Shown: positions 54,234-64,000 of the stretch, one piece after another
Layout of the letters: every line of letters begins with the position of its first letter
Position numbering within the stretch: position 1 is the first letter of the stretch
Source of the DNA: Paramacrobiotus metropolitanus
Lineage: Eukaryota; Tardigrada; Eutardigrada; Parachela; Macrobiotidae
Direction: 5' to 3'
DNA length: 64,000 bases
NCBI RefSeq assembly: GCF_019649055.1
Contig: NW_026570359.1
Location: forward strand, 1 to 64,000
Made by a program: the position numbers and the translations under genes
The notes under the pieces: generated by a model
The model's input: only the letters and a program-made list of their open reading frames with translations
What the model was told of the DNA's origin: nothing
The model's database searches: none

Positions 54234-56394
54234 CCTGAAAACTGGGATAAAGTACTACCGTGGCCCGAACCGGAAATGTACGTTTTTGACGGTCTGAAAA
54301 AGAAAGATAAAGAGGAATTTCTGAAGTGGCACGCTGAAGCAAAAGCCGCTGCGGGTGGGCAGTTCGACTTCCGTGCGGAAATCATGGCCAATTGCTCGAA
54401 TGACGTCACCGTGCTCCGGCGTTGTGCCCTGAAGTTCGTTGATGATTTTGTCGCTCTGACTAATCTAAACCCGCTGGATAGTATCACCATGTCATCTGCC
54501 TGCAACCGTTACTACCGTACCTTTCATTTGGAACCTGAGAAACTAGCTGTATTGTCCTCCCATGGACCTCACCGGAACCGACGAACCAGTGTTCAAGCAA
54601 CTCAGTGGTTGGAAATGTTGAACCGTGACTTGGGTGGGCGTATTCAGCATGGTCGGAATGGCAAGGAAGTGCACATTGGCCCGTATTACGTGGACGGCTA
54701 TGATGCCGGTCCTCGTACAGTGTACGAATATAACGGTTGTTTATTCCACGGACATCCCGAATGTACCGAAGAAGAAGATCGGTCCCCTTTCTCTCGTAAA
54801 AAGATGAGTGAAGTGTACGAGGAATACTTGGACCGTGTACGCTACCTGGAAGATGAGAAGTATACAGTAGTTACCAAGTGGGAGTGTGAATGGAAAAGGG
54901 AGCGTAAGGATACGGACATCGCTACTTTTTTGTCTGGTCAAAACCTCCGCGAGCCACTGAATCCCCGGGACGCCTTTAAAGGTGGTCGTACTAATGCCAG
55001 TCGCCTGTACTACGCAGTGAAGCCGGGGGAAATGATTATGCACTTCGACGTTGTCAGCCTGTACCCTTTTGTCAACAAGACCAAGACGTACCCTATAGGC
55101 CACCCAACAATTATCTTGTCGGATTTCAAGGACGTGAAGGATTACTATGGTATGGTGTCGTGCAAGGTACTACCGCCACCGCAACGCTTGTATCCTGTTC
55201 TTCCTGCAACCATCGACAAGAAATTGGTGTTTGCGCTTTGCCGTTGGTGTGCGGACACTAAAAACAACGACTATTGCCAGCATAGCGACGCTGACCGCTG
55301 CCTCGAGGGGGTATGGACCACACCGGAGCACCACGCCATCGACCGGGGTTACATCGTGCAGGAAGTGCACGAGGTATGGCATTGGGACATCTTAGAAGCC
55401 GGTGTTTATGCTGCGTACATCAACAAGTTCCTGAAAATCAAGATGGAGGCGAGCGGGTGGCCGAGCTGGTGTAAGACACAGCAGCAGAAGGATGACTTCA
55501 TTTGCCTGGTCAAAGAACGTGAGGGGATCGACTTTGATCCGGAAGCCATGATCTACGATGCTGGACGCCGTAATGTGGCTAAGAACTGTCTGAACTATTT
55601 GTGGGGCAAGCAAGGACAGCGGGATGATATGACTATGACCAAGTTCGTCTACATGGCTAAGGATTACTTGGACATGATCCGCTCCAAGACCGTGGAAATT
55701 CATGATGTGTTTGCCATCAACGAGGACTGCCTCATGGTGACCTACTCCAAGGGAGAAGACTACAATGAAGGTAGTAACGCCACGAACGTCGCCCTCGCAG
55801 CGTTCACTACTGCCAATGCACGCCTCATCCTCCTGGACATGATAGAGAGACTGGGTGACCGGCTGATGTACTATGATACAGATTCCGTTGTATTCCTCAC
55901 CCGCCCTGGGGACTGGGTGCCGGAAATCGGTAGTATCCTAGGCGACTGGGACAACCAACTGCACGTCGGCGAGAGTCACATTGTGAAGTTCGTGTCGTGC
56001 GGCCCCAAGGTGTACAGCTACGAGACTGACACCGGCCGGATCGAGCTGAAGGTACGTAAACGTACAGTAATTATGTATGTACAGTATATATAATATTTAT
56101 TGCTCTTAGGCAAAAGGTCTTACCCAAAACGAGTACACGGAAGATATTTTGGGTTTTAATGAAATCACCAAGTCCTTCGCCCGGACCGGACAGACCTTGG
56201 ACTTCGACCAACTGAAGCGCCTGTTGGACGGGACAGACTCCCATGTTCAAATTATTTATCCTGAATTCATCAAGCGGAACGGCAAAACACAAGAAATTAA
56301 AACCGTTTGTTTGTTTAAGAAGTTGAGAATGGTGTATGACAAGCGTATGTTGCTTCCAGACTTCACAACGCTACCTTTTGGTACTAAGCAATAA
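54234..56394 (+). CDS. Protein-primed DNA polymerase B, Polinton type, N-truncated
   Basis: Exon 1 is open from 54,234 (first ATG 54,276) to 56,051. A 58-base intron (GTACGT..CTCTTAG) is followed by exon 2 at 56,110-56,394. Near the start DFRAEIMANCSNDVTVL is the Exo III-like motif of the proofreading domain; Exo I and II are missing. Then come VYEYNGCLFHGHPEC, PRDAFKGGRTNA, motif A HFDVVSLYP (about 55,040), the motif B region RRNVAKNCLNYLWG (about 55,570) and motif C YYDTDSV (about 55,870). This is the polymerase family of Polintons/Mavericks and related mobile elements. It is about 700 residues against roughly 1,000 or more for complete relatives. No other Polinton gene is nearby. The motifs are intact, so it may be a spliced host-resident remnant. 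Confidence 0.85.
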
Positions 56395-57711
56395 ACAAAT
56401 TGCTTGATTCACATACACCTTTTATTATTGGAGTATCAAGTTACCAACCGCGAACTGCTTTAATGTTTCTTACTGTTTAATCCGCATGCTTTATCTATAG
56501 AAATAAACATCTTTTCTGTTAACAGCTGTTGTTTCGAAAAGAGGCTAAAACAGCCCAATCCTTTCAACTCACTAGCAAGAAACTTCGTGTTCATGTTGGT
56601 GTGGTTGTGAGTATTGAACAACACGGCCTATAATATTGTCGTCTTGGTAAGCTGTTTTTCAGAAAACATTTTGTATTGGACACTTAGGCGAAACTTTTCG
56701 GTTCCACTGGAAAACTGCTGGGGAAGGTTTGCTGGTTGTTATTTAGATAACAAACAATGTAATTACCGTGAATAATTGGCCTGATTCAATGATGCACGGG
56801 TTTGGTCTCGACCTAGTCTGGCCTTAAGAGGCGGAAGCCAGCCAATCACAGCAGCCTGCTACTCTAGCGGTCCTGTCTCGGTCTCAGTCTTGGATTAAAA
56901 GGCGGAGCCGGCCCGGTTCGGTCTCGGTTCGGTTCAGACCGTTCGGTTCGGCTCTGACCGTTCGGTTCGGCTCTGACCAATCAGAGTAAGGGGCGTGTCT
57001 GACCAATCAGAGAAGGGGGCGCGTTTGACCAATCAGGAAGGGGGCGTGTCTGACCAATCACGTGTCCCTGCCGGACCTATTGCCTTACTACTAATGTATT
57101 CCAGCAATGGGGCCGGATATGCCAGGCAGATGACTTTTGCGTGGTCATATTTAACAACTTTTTCCACGTGCTATTAGTGAATATTTTACTTATCAATAAT
57201 TATTATTTCGATCACTTTCACAGCAAATAAAAATAACATACCAAGATCTGTTTGGCTAGCGCTCTATAAATCAAAAAGCGGCGCTGCTTGTCATTCTTTC
57301 CAACAGACGCAGCTTTGGTGATGAAACAAGTGGGTTTTAATAATATACATACACTGGCAGCCGCTGCACTACAATCTGCATACAGTGCTCGTACTGCCGA
57401 GCATACCACAATGTCTTCGGCATATTGCCGGTGAACAACCATTCAGCCGGCACTGCGTATATATACAGTTAGCTATGGACTTTTATTACAACTAATTATA
57501 CGAGTATATACTGTATGCAGAATATACTATATATTTCCGCATACCCATCCATACGCATAGCGCTATCGACTGTGGGTGCACACATATTTATGTTTTTATG
57601 AAGTTAAATCCAGATTATGTAAAATGCAGTGCTGATTTGTAATAAATATGATTACAACTGCAGAGTTGTGCTATACAAGTATGACAAAAATATTATTAGT
57701 GTTGTACTTAC
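56395..57711. other. Intergenic region with CCAAT array
   Basis: No gene recognised. It contains the CCAAT repeats listed separately and, at 57,460-57,640, AT-rich DNA. The missing later exons of the minus-strand Mutator gene were not found here. Confidence 0.5.
56842..57065 (+). promoter_or_regulatory. Array of CCAAT boxes in ~26-bp repeats
   Basis: CCAAT occurs at 56,842 and then regularly at 56,977, 57,003, 57,029 and 57,054, each as TGACCAATCA with GGGGGCGTGTC-like spacers. A GTTCGGTTCGGCTCTGACC repeat precedes them. Such spacing fits NF-Y and GC-box arrays. TGACCAATCAGAG is also present in the LTR-like region at 45,065. Confidence 0.5.
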
Positions 57712-58532
57712 TGTAACTGATACTGCGGAACAGACCTCCCGAAAGCACGCTGTAATCCAATGCCTTCCATAGTTCCGGAACTTGCTGCGTGATTCACAAA
57801 ACATTTGTGATCCGTTATTGAATCCAAATTGCCGTTTTTGTTTGGGCAATCTTTGTGTTCACATTTTACGGTGCAAACTTCCGTATCCAACACTTTCCGC
57901 GTTATGCTTGATAAAACGGTGGCTACGCCGTGCGTCGATTTAGCACCAGCAGTCATCCACGAGCAGTCAATAGAAACATTTGTTTTGCCGATTTCCCCTT
58001 CCCGTAAGCCGTGGTGTTGCCGCACTTCCATGGCTGCCCTGTGTTTGCTTTCATCGGCAATGACTTCTGAACACGCTTGTACTGAATTGCAGATTCGATT
58101 ATATGCTCCCCCGGACAGTGGACACAGGCCAATTGCTGATAAAAATCCACTTAGCCGCTTATGTTTCATATCAAACAGAAGACCGGCAGTGACCACAGAG
58201 ACATTACAATCACGCAGGGGACTTTTATAATAATCACTTCGCACTAACTTAGACGAGTATAATTCCCGCGAATGATTACCACACGAAATTTTGAGTTTAA
58301 AAGATAGTCCAGATTTAGAAACAATCGATAGTCGGCTTTGACGTTTGCAGACATCGGCACCATTTTTCGTATGAGCAACATGGTTACAATCACCTTCAAG
58401 TAAATCTCTCAATAAATCACTGTCAAACAGAATGTTTTTAGGAAAAGCACGAGAATTGCCAATCTTCGTCGTATTGCGTTGTTTTCCTTTGGTGAAATTT
58501 CGAACTTTTTCATGACTTCTAATGCGAGGCAT
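57712..58532 (-). CDS. Mutator-type transposase domain protein, first exon
   Basis: The exon starts at ATG 58,532 (MPRIRSHEKVRN) and ends at TTACA/GTAAGT, so coding should continue downstream. The middle region (HKRLSGFLSAIGLCPLSGG) and the C-terminal part (VSIDCSWMTAGAKSTHGVAT, then KCFVNHAASSGTMEGIGLQR) match the order of the metazoan Mutator transposase domain: VDGTW-like, a Cys cluster CEHKDC and the (S)SGxME motif. In full proteins a DGD/K motif and a catalytic end follow; these exons were not found between 56.4 and 57.7 kb. The gene is divergent from the MULE/SWIM gene. It is a transposase remnant or a truncated domesticated copy. Confidence 0.75.
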
Positions 58533-59848
58533 ATTGTAAATTTATATGCTAACGGTCACCATGGTTAGAGTGATACTGTTAAACTGCTCTGCAATCTGCA
58601 TCATACTCTTGCTGATGAAACGCTTCAGCAATTTGTTACACGTGTGAAGATTGTTCCCATGATTGTTATTGATCAGCTGGCACTGACAGTGGTCATCTGT
58701 GTAAATAACAAAGCCATAAAATGTGGTAGTGTACCTGTGCCGACTGATTATTCCCTAACCTTATGATAATCACTGCTCGGCACTCTTCAGTCTGACAATA
58801 CGATTGCGCCAAGTGGCCATCGTCCACACAAGCAGCGCGCGCGGTGTAAATCAGCCCAAAGCCGAACCGATACCGCCGGCTACTAAACAGCGGCAGCTGT
58901 TACTGAACAAAGAAACAACTGCATCAAGGCAGGTTTAATTCAGTTTTCTTTCACCGACCGGTTGTTGAAAAAAATTCACTGTTTTAAGTGGAGACGGCCG
59001 ATTGTTATTTCCGATACGCCATCCTGTAGCTTACGTGTTACTGTATCAATGGTAATTGTTTTCAAAAATCGTTACGGAGTACCCCAAGCACGCCATTTCG
59101 CCTTAACTCCAAAAACTATCAAAGGAGCCTGGTCTGAGCTCCCTTATGATTAGCGGAGCTGGCGTGGTTACGTGACCGTGTTATATGCCTGCTTCTTGGC
59201 TTGTATTAGCCTATTGGCTTTGCTTGGGAACGTCTTTTGATGAGATGTTCTGCTAATCTGCTAATTGATCGCATGGCTCCGCAGCTATTGTCTTTGCTTA
59301 GTCTATGCTGACCCGGATTCAACCTTTTCTTGCCCGAAGTGGCTATGCGCAGGCGGCTCATACAGCGGTCTTATACTCTTTATACTCCGTATTCCATAGC
59401 AACAAATCGAATGAAGTATCAGCCTTTTGTACTACCGGGTATTACTCTGACAATGAGTATGCGCCGTACGTATTACCGTGAGTGGACTATAAGAACATAC
59501 GTAAATTTTTTTTTTACCTTCCCTGAAATTTATGTGGCCCCTGGGGGTCGGGAGGTTCTTTAACAAGTAAAAAAAGTGTACATGCTTTTAAAATAGAGGA
59601 GTAAGGAAAATTTAGAGCAACAGAACATAATAAAGAATGTTTGCTACGTGTGTAATCAAGGTTTTCTTCTGTACGAAAAAGGACAACTGCGACACTATAA
59701 CTGACGCTTTGAATCGAAGTTTTAACCAACATTTATGGCTTTTCGTTTCTACGCAACCGTACGTTTGCTTTTTAATCACTGATTTGTTTTGCTATTATTT
59801 TTAACTTTATTTGTTTTCTGTTCCCAAGATAACGACAATTGTTTTACA
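58533..59848. other. Region between divergent Mutator and MULE/SWIM genes
   Basis: No coding frame with support. CCTATTGG-type palindromic bits near 59,210 and a long T run near 59,505 are seen. A possible acceptor (TTCCCAAG/AT, 59,829) suggests a 5'-UTR intron for the plus-strand gene. Confidence 0.45.
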
Positions 59849-62800
59849 ATGATGAAAGAAGGCGATCTTTTTGACAACTACGATGATGAATTGCGTGCTT
59901 TGAAGAAATACGAAGCAGAAACTTTCCAACTTTTTGTTGTTGCTAGTGGTCATTCTAAACTTTCGCCTGATGACCCTTTGCACGAATCGCTTAAATACTC
60001 TTCCATGAAGCTGGTTTGCAAACATGCTGGGAATTATCGCGGCCATAGAAAAGAATCTGTGGTGTCGACCAGAAAAACACAGGCAACGTTTAAAACAGGA
60101 TGTAATGCTTATGTGAAATTCAAGTTGTTTGGGGATAAAGTTACGGTTTTAAAGCTTCCTGGTGTGAACGACCATAATCACGCGGTTGAAAAGTCGCTAT
60201 ATCATTTCTATCCAGAGAACCGAAATCTAAGCGATGCGGAGAAAATTGATGTCGATTATTTGGTACAGTGCAACGTTCAGAGGTCTACAATATGCAAGTC
60301 TGTTAACGAAAAACGGCGATCTTCGGGTGCTTGCGGGCAAGCTATAACAAAGGATATTCATAATTACGTGCACTCTACGAATTCTCGTTTGCGAAATGGA
60401 ATAACACATGGAGAAAATCTCAAAGCTTACTTGCAAGAGTTGGTGAATCTGAACCCCGAAACTGACATTCGTCTGGTAAAACAGAAAGACGAATCAGGAA
60501 ATAACATGTTGCAGATGCTGTACATTCAGACTGCTGAGATGAAAAAGTTACTGTTTGATCACACCGAAACTATTTTCATGGATAGCACCTACAGAATCAA
60601 CTGCGAACATTATTGCCTTTACAGGTGAGCAATAGTAGGCAAAATTAATAACGTCAATTAATTTAATTGATTTTTTTTCTTGGCAATTCGCACCTTTTAA
60701 TATCTTTCACTAGTTGTTACTCACTTTCCTACCACCTTTTGATCGCTGTCTTATCTGGTACACCAACCTTTACCCTCTTCAAAACCTCATTAAATTTTCT
60801 GGCGAACGAAAGAGCTGTCATCACGGCCAGCGAAAGAGCTGTCACCGTCGTTTTCGCGGTTTTTAAAGGCTCTCGTGAAGCTGTTAGCCGTGCGTATTTC
60901 TTTGCCGGTGCATTTTTGATGTCCGCAGCTGTAGCAGCTTCGATGGGCGACACCCGTGGGCTGGCGAGTGGTTTCCGACGCATACTTCGCGGTACACAAC
61001 AGTAATTTAGTGTTTGCGAAGAAATGATAGCAGCACCCAGGGTATTCGATGACCCCTCTAGCTACTGTTACGGCTTTAAAATAAAGGTTTTTTAAAACCT
61101 ACGGCTGATTCTTAAAAACTGTGCTAGTTACCACTGTCAAATTGTAATCCGTCTGGGATTGTGTATTACTGCACTGCGATTGTATTGCTTTGCCGCGGTA
61201 CTAGTACTCGCAGTCCAAGGCTGCATTGCAATGGTAAATCGTACTAAGGAAAGTGGCCCAGTATTAAAATGGTGCCCAATTCGTGCACATGCACGAAAAC
61301 TTTCCCCTTTGCGCACTGTCGAACACATTTTGGTTTTATTTTATGGCATTCTACAGGCAGCTGATCTACATGGATTGGCGTGAAAACCGTTTGTGCGCGT
61401 AACATCCGGTTCTGGACTTACGCCATTAAGGAAAGTTAAAAAAAATTAAATGCATTCAGCCGACCAAATGTCTCATTGTAGTCCGATCTTCTTCAAATTT
61501 CGCTCATAAACGCTCGCATGTATTAAGATTATTTTCACACCAAAGTGATCAAACTATAGTAACACCGCTTTTTCAATTTTAAAAATATAATCAAAATTTT
61601 TTTAATTCATTTAAATTTTGAAAAAAGTAAAAAAATGGGCTTGGGAATGCGCGAAAGTAAATCTTTTTATGCAAGTACACGAATTTAGTACCATGTGCAG
61701 GCTTGATTTCCTTCAAATTCTAACGCACAACTAGCACCACGATCTTACAGCAAAAGAACGTGCGCTGTATAACAATGTGTAAAAGATCGTGCGCTGTATA
61801 ACGGTACTGGCGACGATCAAAGGCACAACGTGCAACAAGAGCGCGTTAAGGATTTTTAAATAAAACTTGATAATGGAGTTTCCGTCTGGCTTGCGAAATC
61901 GTGTGCCTAGTCTACGAGTAAAACAAAGCTACAAACAGGAGGAACTATCAGTAAGTATTCGAGTGATAAAGGAGCACAAAGTATTGATACAAAAGCACGT
62001 AATAGACACGTACTGTATGGCTAAGGAATATGCCATCATAGTATGGCATATTCCTTTACCTGCACCTACAAATTACAATCGGTGAACAAAGTTTGATTTC
62101 TGAATAAAAATTAATTAAAAGCCGTCATTTTTAGTAATAAATTATTTTATTTTAGCGTGGTGGTTGAGGACGCAAACGGATTCGGTCAGCCTGTCCTTTT
62201 AGCGTTTCTGGCAAACGAAAAACGCCAGACTCTAGTGTCGATGTTCGAACTACTGATACAGACGAACCGGGACGCAGTTCAACAAATTCGATGCATATTC
62301 ATTGATAAGGATTTTACTCAGATTGGCGTCCTGAAAGATTTATTTCCGACGTCAGATCTGCTGCTGTGCTGCTTTCACGCCTTGAAGTCATTTAAAGCGA
62401 AAATAGCTTCAGAAGCCCTGCCTGTAGCTACGAAGACCGACATACTGCATCAGTTTAAACGTGTAATGTATGCATACGATGATGAGGCGCTAGCAGTGGA
62501 AGAAGAGAATCTGAAAACCAAACTGACCCAGAAATTAGCGCAATATTATTCGAAAAACTGGGAAAACTCAAAACAGTTTTGGGCGCACGCGTATCGAAAG
62601 CACTTGCCTACACGAGGGAACCGCACCATAAACAGGATAGAACGTTGGTTTCTCATGGTAAAAAGTGCTTTCCGTTATTCTGGAAGAGCGGTTTGGACGC
62701 GATATCATTTAAAAGAGTGCGTGGAAATTATAATTGGTGTTACACTACAGAAGTGGAGCATTGCGTCGTACAACGAGTACGTAAACGCCTCAAAGCGACT

Positions 62801-63545
62801 CATAATTCACGACTTTCCAATTAGTGAATATGCGGAAGCTGTTGGTCGAGATCTTACAAAGATTGCTGCAAAAGTCGTGGAGAAGCAGTTCAGCATGTAT
62901 CTGGTAGAAACATATTCCGTAGAAACTGGGGGGCCTAGTGAGTGGATAGTTAAAGTTGAAGGGACGCCATGCAGAGAATACGAAATTCAAAAGGCGGACA
63001 TCAGTTTTTGCTGCACTTGCTTCATTAATTGCGCATTTGGATTGCCTTGCCGGCATATATTCAGCGTGCGTGGCATGTTGAAAAAACCATTGTTCTCAAT
63101 GGACGATGTGATCGCAAAATGGCGACGAGCAGTGACCAGTGCGGACACCACCGATTTGCATCCAGATGTTCTGAAGGCTGCTCTTCAAGGAAAGACGGAT
63201 GGATTTCTTATGGACACTGAACAGCTCAGTCCCGAACGCCCAGCGCACAGCACCTTGGGTCAACGATATAAGGCATCGAAAGATGTTTGCAAAAGAATTG
63301 CTTCCGTTGCTGCAGGCTTTGGAGGTGCACAATTTGGATGTATCCTCAGCTACTTTAATAAACTTGAACAGGAACTACTTTGCAGTCGCTTGCCAGAAAT
63401 ACAGGGTACGGGTAATATTGTTGCGGAAGTGAACGATCGAAAGCGACTCCTATTACGCAAAGAGCAAGTGCGTCAACCAAAAGGTCGACCCAGCGAAGGA
63501 TGCCGGCATAAGCGTTTCAAGCGGACAGCAAAAACAACTGATTAA
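59849..63545 (+). CDS. MULE transposase-like protein with SWIM zinc finger
   Basis: Exon 1 is 59,849-60,624 (ending TTACAG/GTGAGC) and exon 2 is 62,156-63,545 (after TTTTAG). They join in frame as Leu-Tyr-Ser, giving about 720 residues. The N-terminal ~130 residues resemble FAR1/FLYWCH-like DNA-binding domains (LVCKHAGNYRGHRKES, KTGCNAYVKFK, DHNHAVEK). The MULE core follows: IFMDSTYRIN (Asp), CIFIDKDFTQIGVL (Asp), LLCCFHALKSF and RTINRIERWF (Glu). At about 63,009-63,064 is a SWIM finger (CTC..PCRH). The end is basic. The catalytic positions look intact. The start at MMKEGDLFDNYDDE was chosen because a splice acceptor sits just before it. It could be a live transposase or a domesticated ZSWIM-like protein. 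Confidence 0.8.
60625..62155. other. Intron of the MULE/SWIM gene
   Basis: A 1.5-kb intron. Frames on both strands at 60,667-61,005 are open but show no domain; AAAGAGCTGTCA is repeated there. A perfect 14-base hairpin (AAGGAATATGCCAT / ATGGCATATTCCTT) lies at 62,023-62,056, and GATCGTGCGCTGTATAAC is partly duplicated near 61,750-61,805. Confidence 0.6.
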
Positions 63546-64000
63546 TTATTAACAACGAAGAAAAGTCCGTATTAATTTTGTCTGCTGTTAGTTTTTCAAG
63601 GCAGATGTATTCATTTGGCACTCGAAAGTAAAATATGAATATATTATGCATTCACATTTGCTTATTTTTTCAATCAAAGAGCAAAAAAAGTACTTCATAC
63701 TTCAAGACCACATACTTCTAGACCTTTGCTCACATAATATAAAAGTGTGCCCGTACATAATTTCTTAAAGATACAGCTAGTTCGAAATTTGCGCTTGAAA
63801 CGATGGCCACGTTATTACGTCTATCACATTCCTTAACTTCGCTCCGCAGTTGACATGTCCCTTCCTGCAAAGACCGTTTTCGAGTCGCCTTCCACCAGGC
63901 ATTTACGTTTATTGTCATTTAAATATCTGGCGTGCACCAAGCCACCAGCCAAGCAAATTCAACTTCCGTGCTTAAACAGTGCGTGGCGCGCGGTAGTATG
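63546..64000. other. AT-rich 3' flank, nothing recognised
   Basis: No supported gene. The short minus-strand frame at 63,730-63,918 has no domain or splice support. Confidence 0.5.

Noticed and set aside
59204-59216. AGCCTATTGGCT as a minus-strand member of the CAATA hairpin family
   Set aside because: The register of pairing does not give the CAATA loop closed by C-G with a matched stem, and it is an isolated host-DNA occurrence.

Overview
The window looks like nuclear DNA of an invertebrate animal, lineage unresolved. Spliceosomal introns with GT..AG borders can be read in several genes. The flanking DNA is AT-rich and crowded with short inverted-repeat elements. A short-chain dehydrogenase gene and a SWIM/MULE gene have animal-type exon structure. 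Two large GC-rich blocks differ sharply in base composition from their surroundings and are Ty3/gypsy-type retroelements of one lineage.

Layout. (1) 1-~23,340: the 3' part of a giant Ty3/gypsy-like element, cut by the window edge. Its pol (RT, RNase H, integrase) is followed, unusually, by a 2,552-codon ORF, a decayed continuation of that ORF, a second ORF with a CX2C-X12-CX2C motif, and about 4.2 kb of RNA-like structured sequence, then an LTR-like end with AATAAA. (2) 23.3-34.2 kb: AT-rich host DNA with the first two exons of an SDR gene (minus strand), a putative secreted protein, a small two-exon gene damaged by a tandem duplication, and many hairpins. (3) 34.7-43.6 kb: nested DNA transposons. 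They include a 715-bp TIR element, a roughly 5-kb TIR-bounded block holding two alternating minisatellite families, a 177-bp Tc1-like MITE whose empty site can be read in the flanking repeats, and a 208-bp hAT MITE with an 8-bp target duplication. (4) 45-54.2 kb: a second, smaller copy of the retroelement lineage (promoter, Gag beginning MGQ, protease, spacer, RT), heavily decayed. It breaks off inside RT and joins directly to (5) a Polinton-type protein-primed DNA polymerase B gene, N-terminally truncated and with one 58-bp intron (54.2-56.4 kb). (6) 57.7-63.5 kb: a Mutator-type transposase exon (minus) divergent from a two-exon MULE/SWIM protein (plus).

Most notable result. The noncoding 3' region of the giant element carries two recurrent structures, always in sense orientation. 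The first is about two dozen copies of CCCAATAGG that read as hairpins: a constant CAATA loop on stems whose sequence changes but keeps pairing (GTCACC/GGTGAC, GTTGCC/GGCGAC, CGACCC/GGGTCG, ACGTCTC/GAGACGT). Many have a further lower stem across a small asymmetric internal loop. The second is five copies of a ~90-nt module with two conserved strands (TCGYACGAAWRG and CCGRCAGARG) 65-67 nt apart, enclosing a long hairpin of variable sequence. Strand bias, near absence from ORFs, roughly 165-nt spacing in part of the array and compensatory changes all point to function in the element's RNA. I do not recognise either motif from a known RNA family. All alignments and foldings were done by eye.
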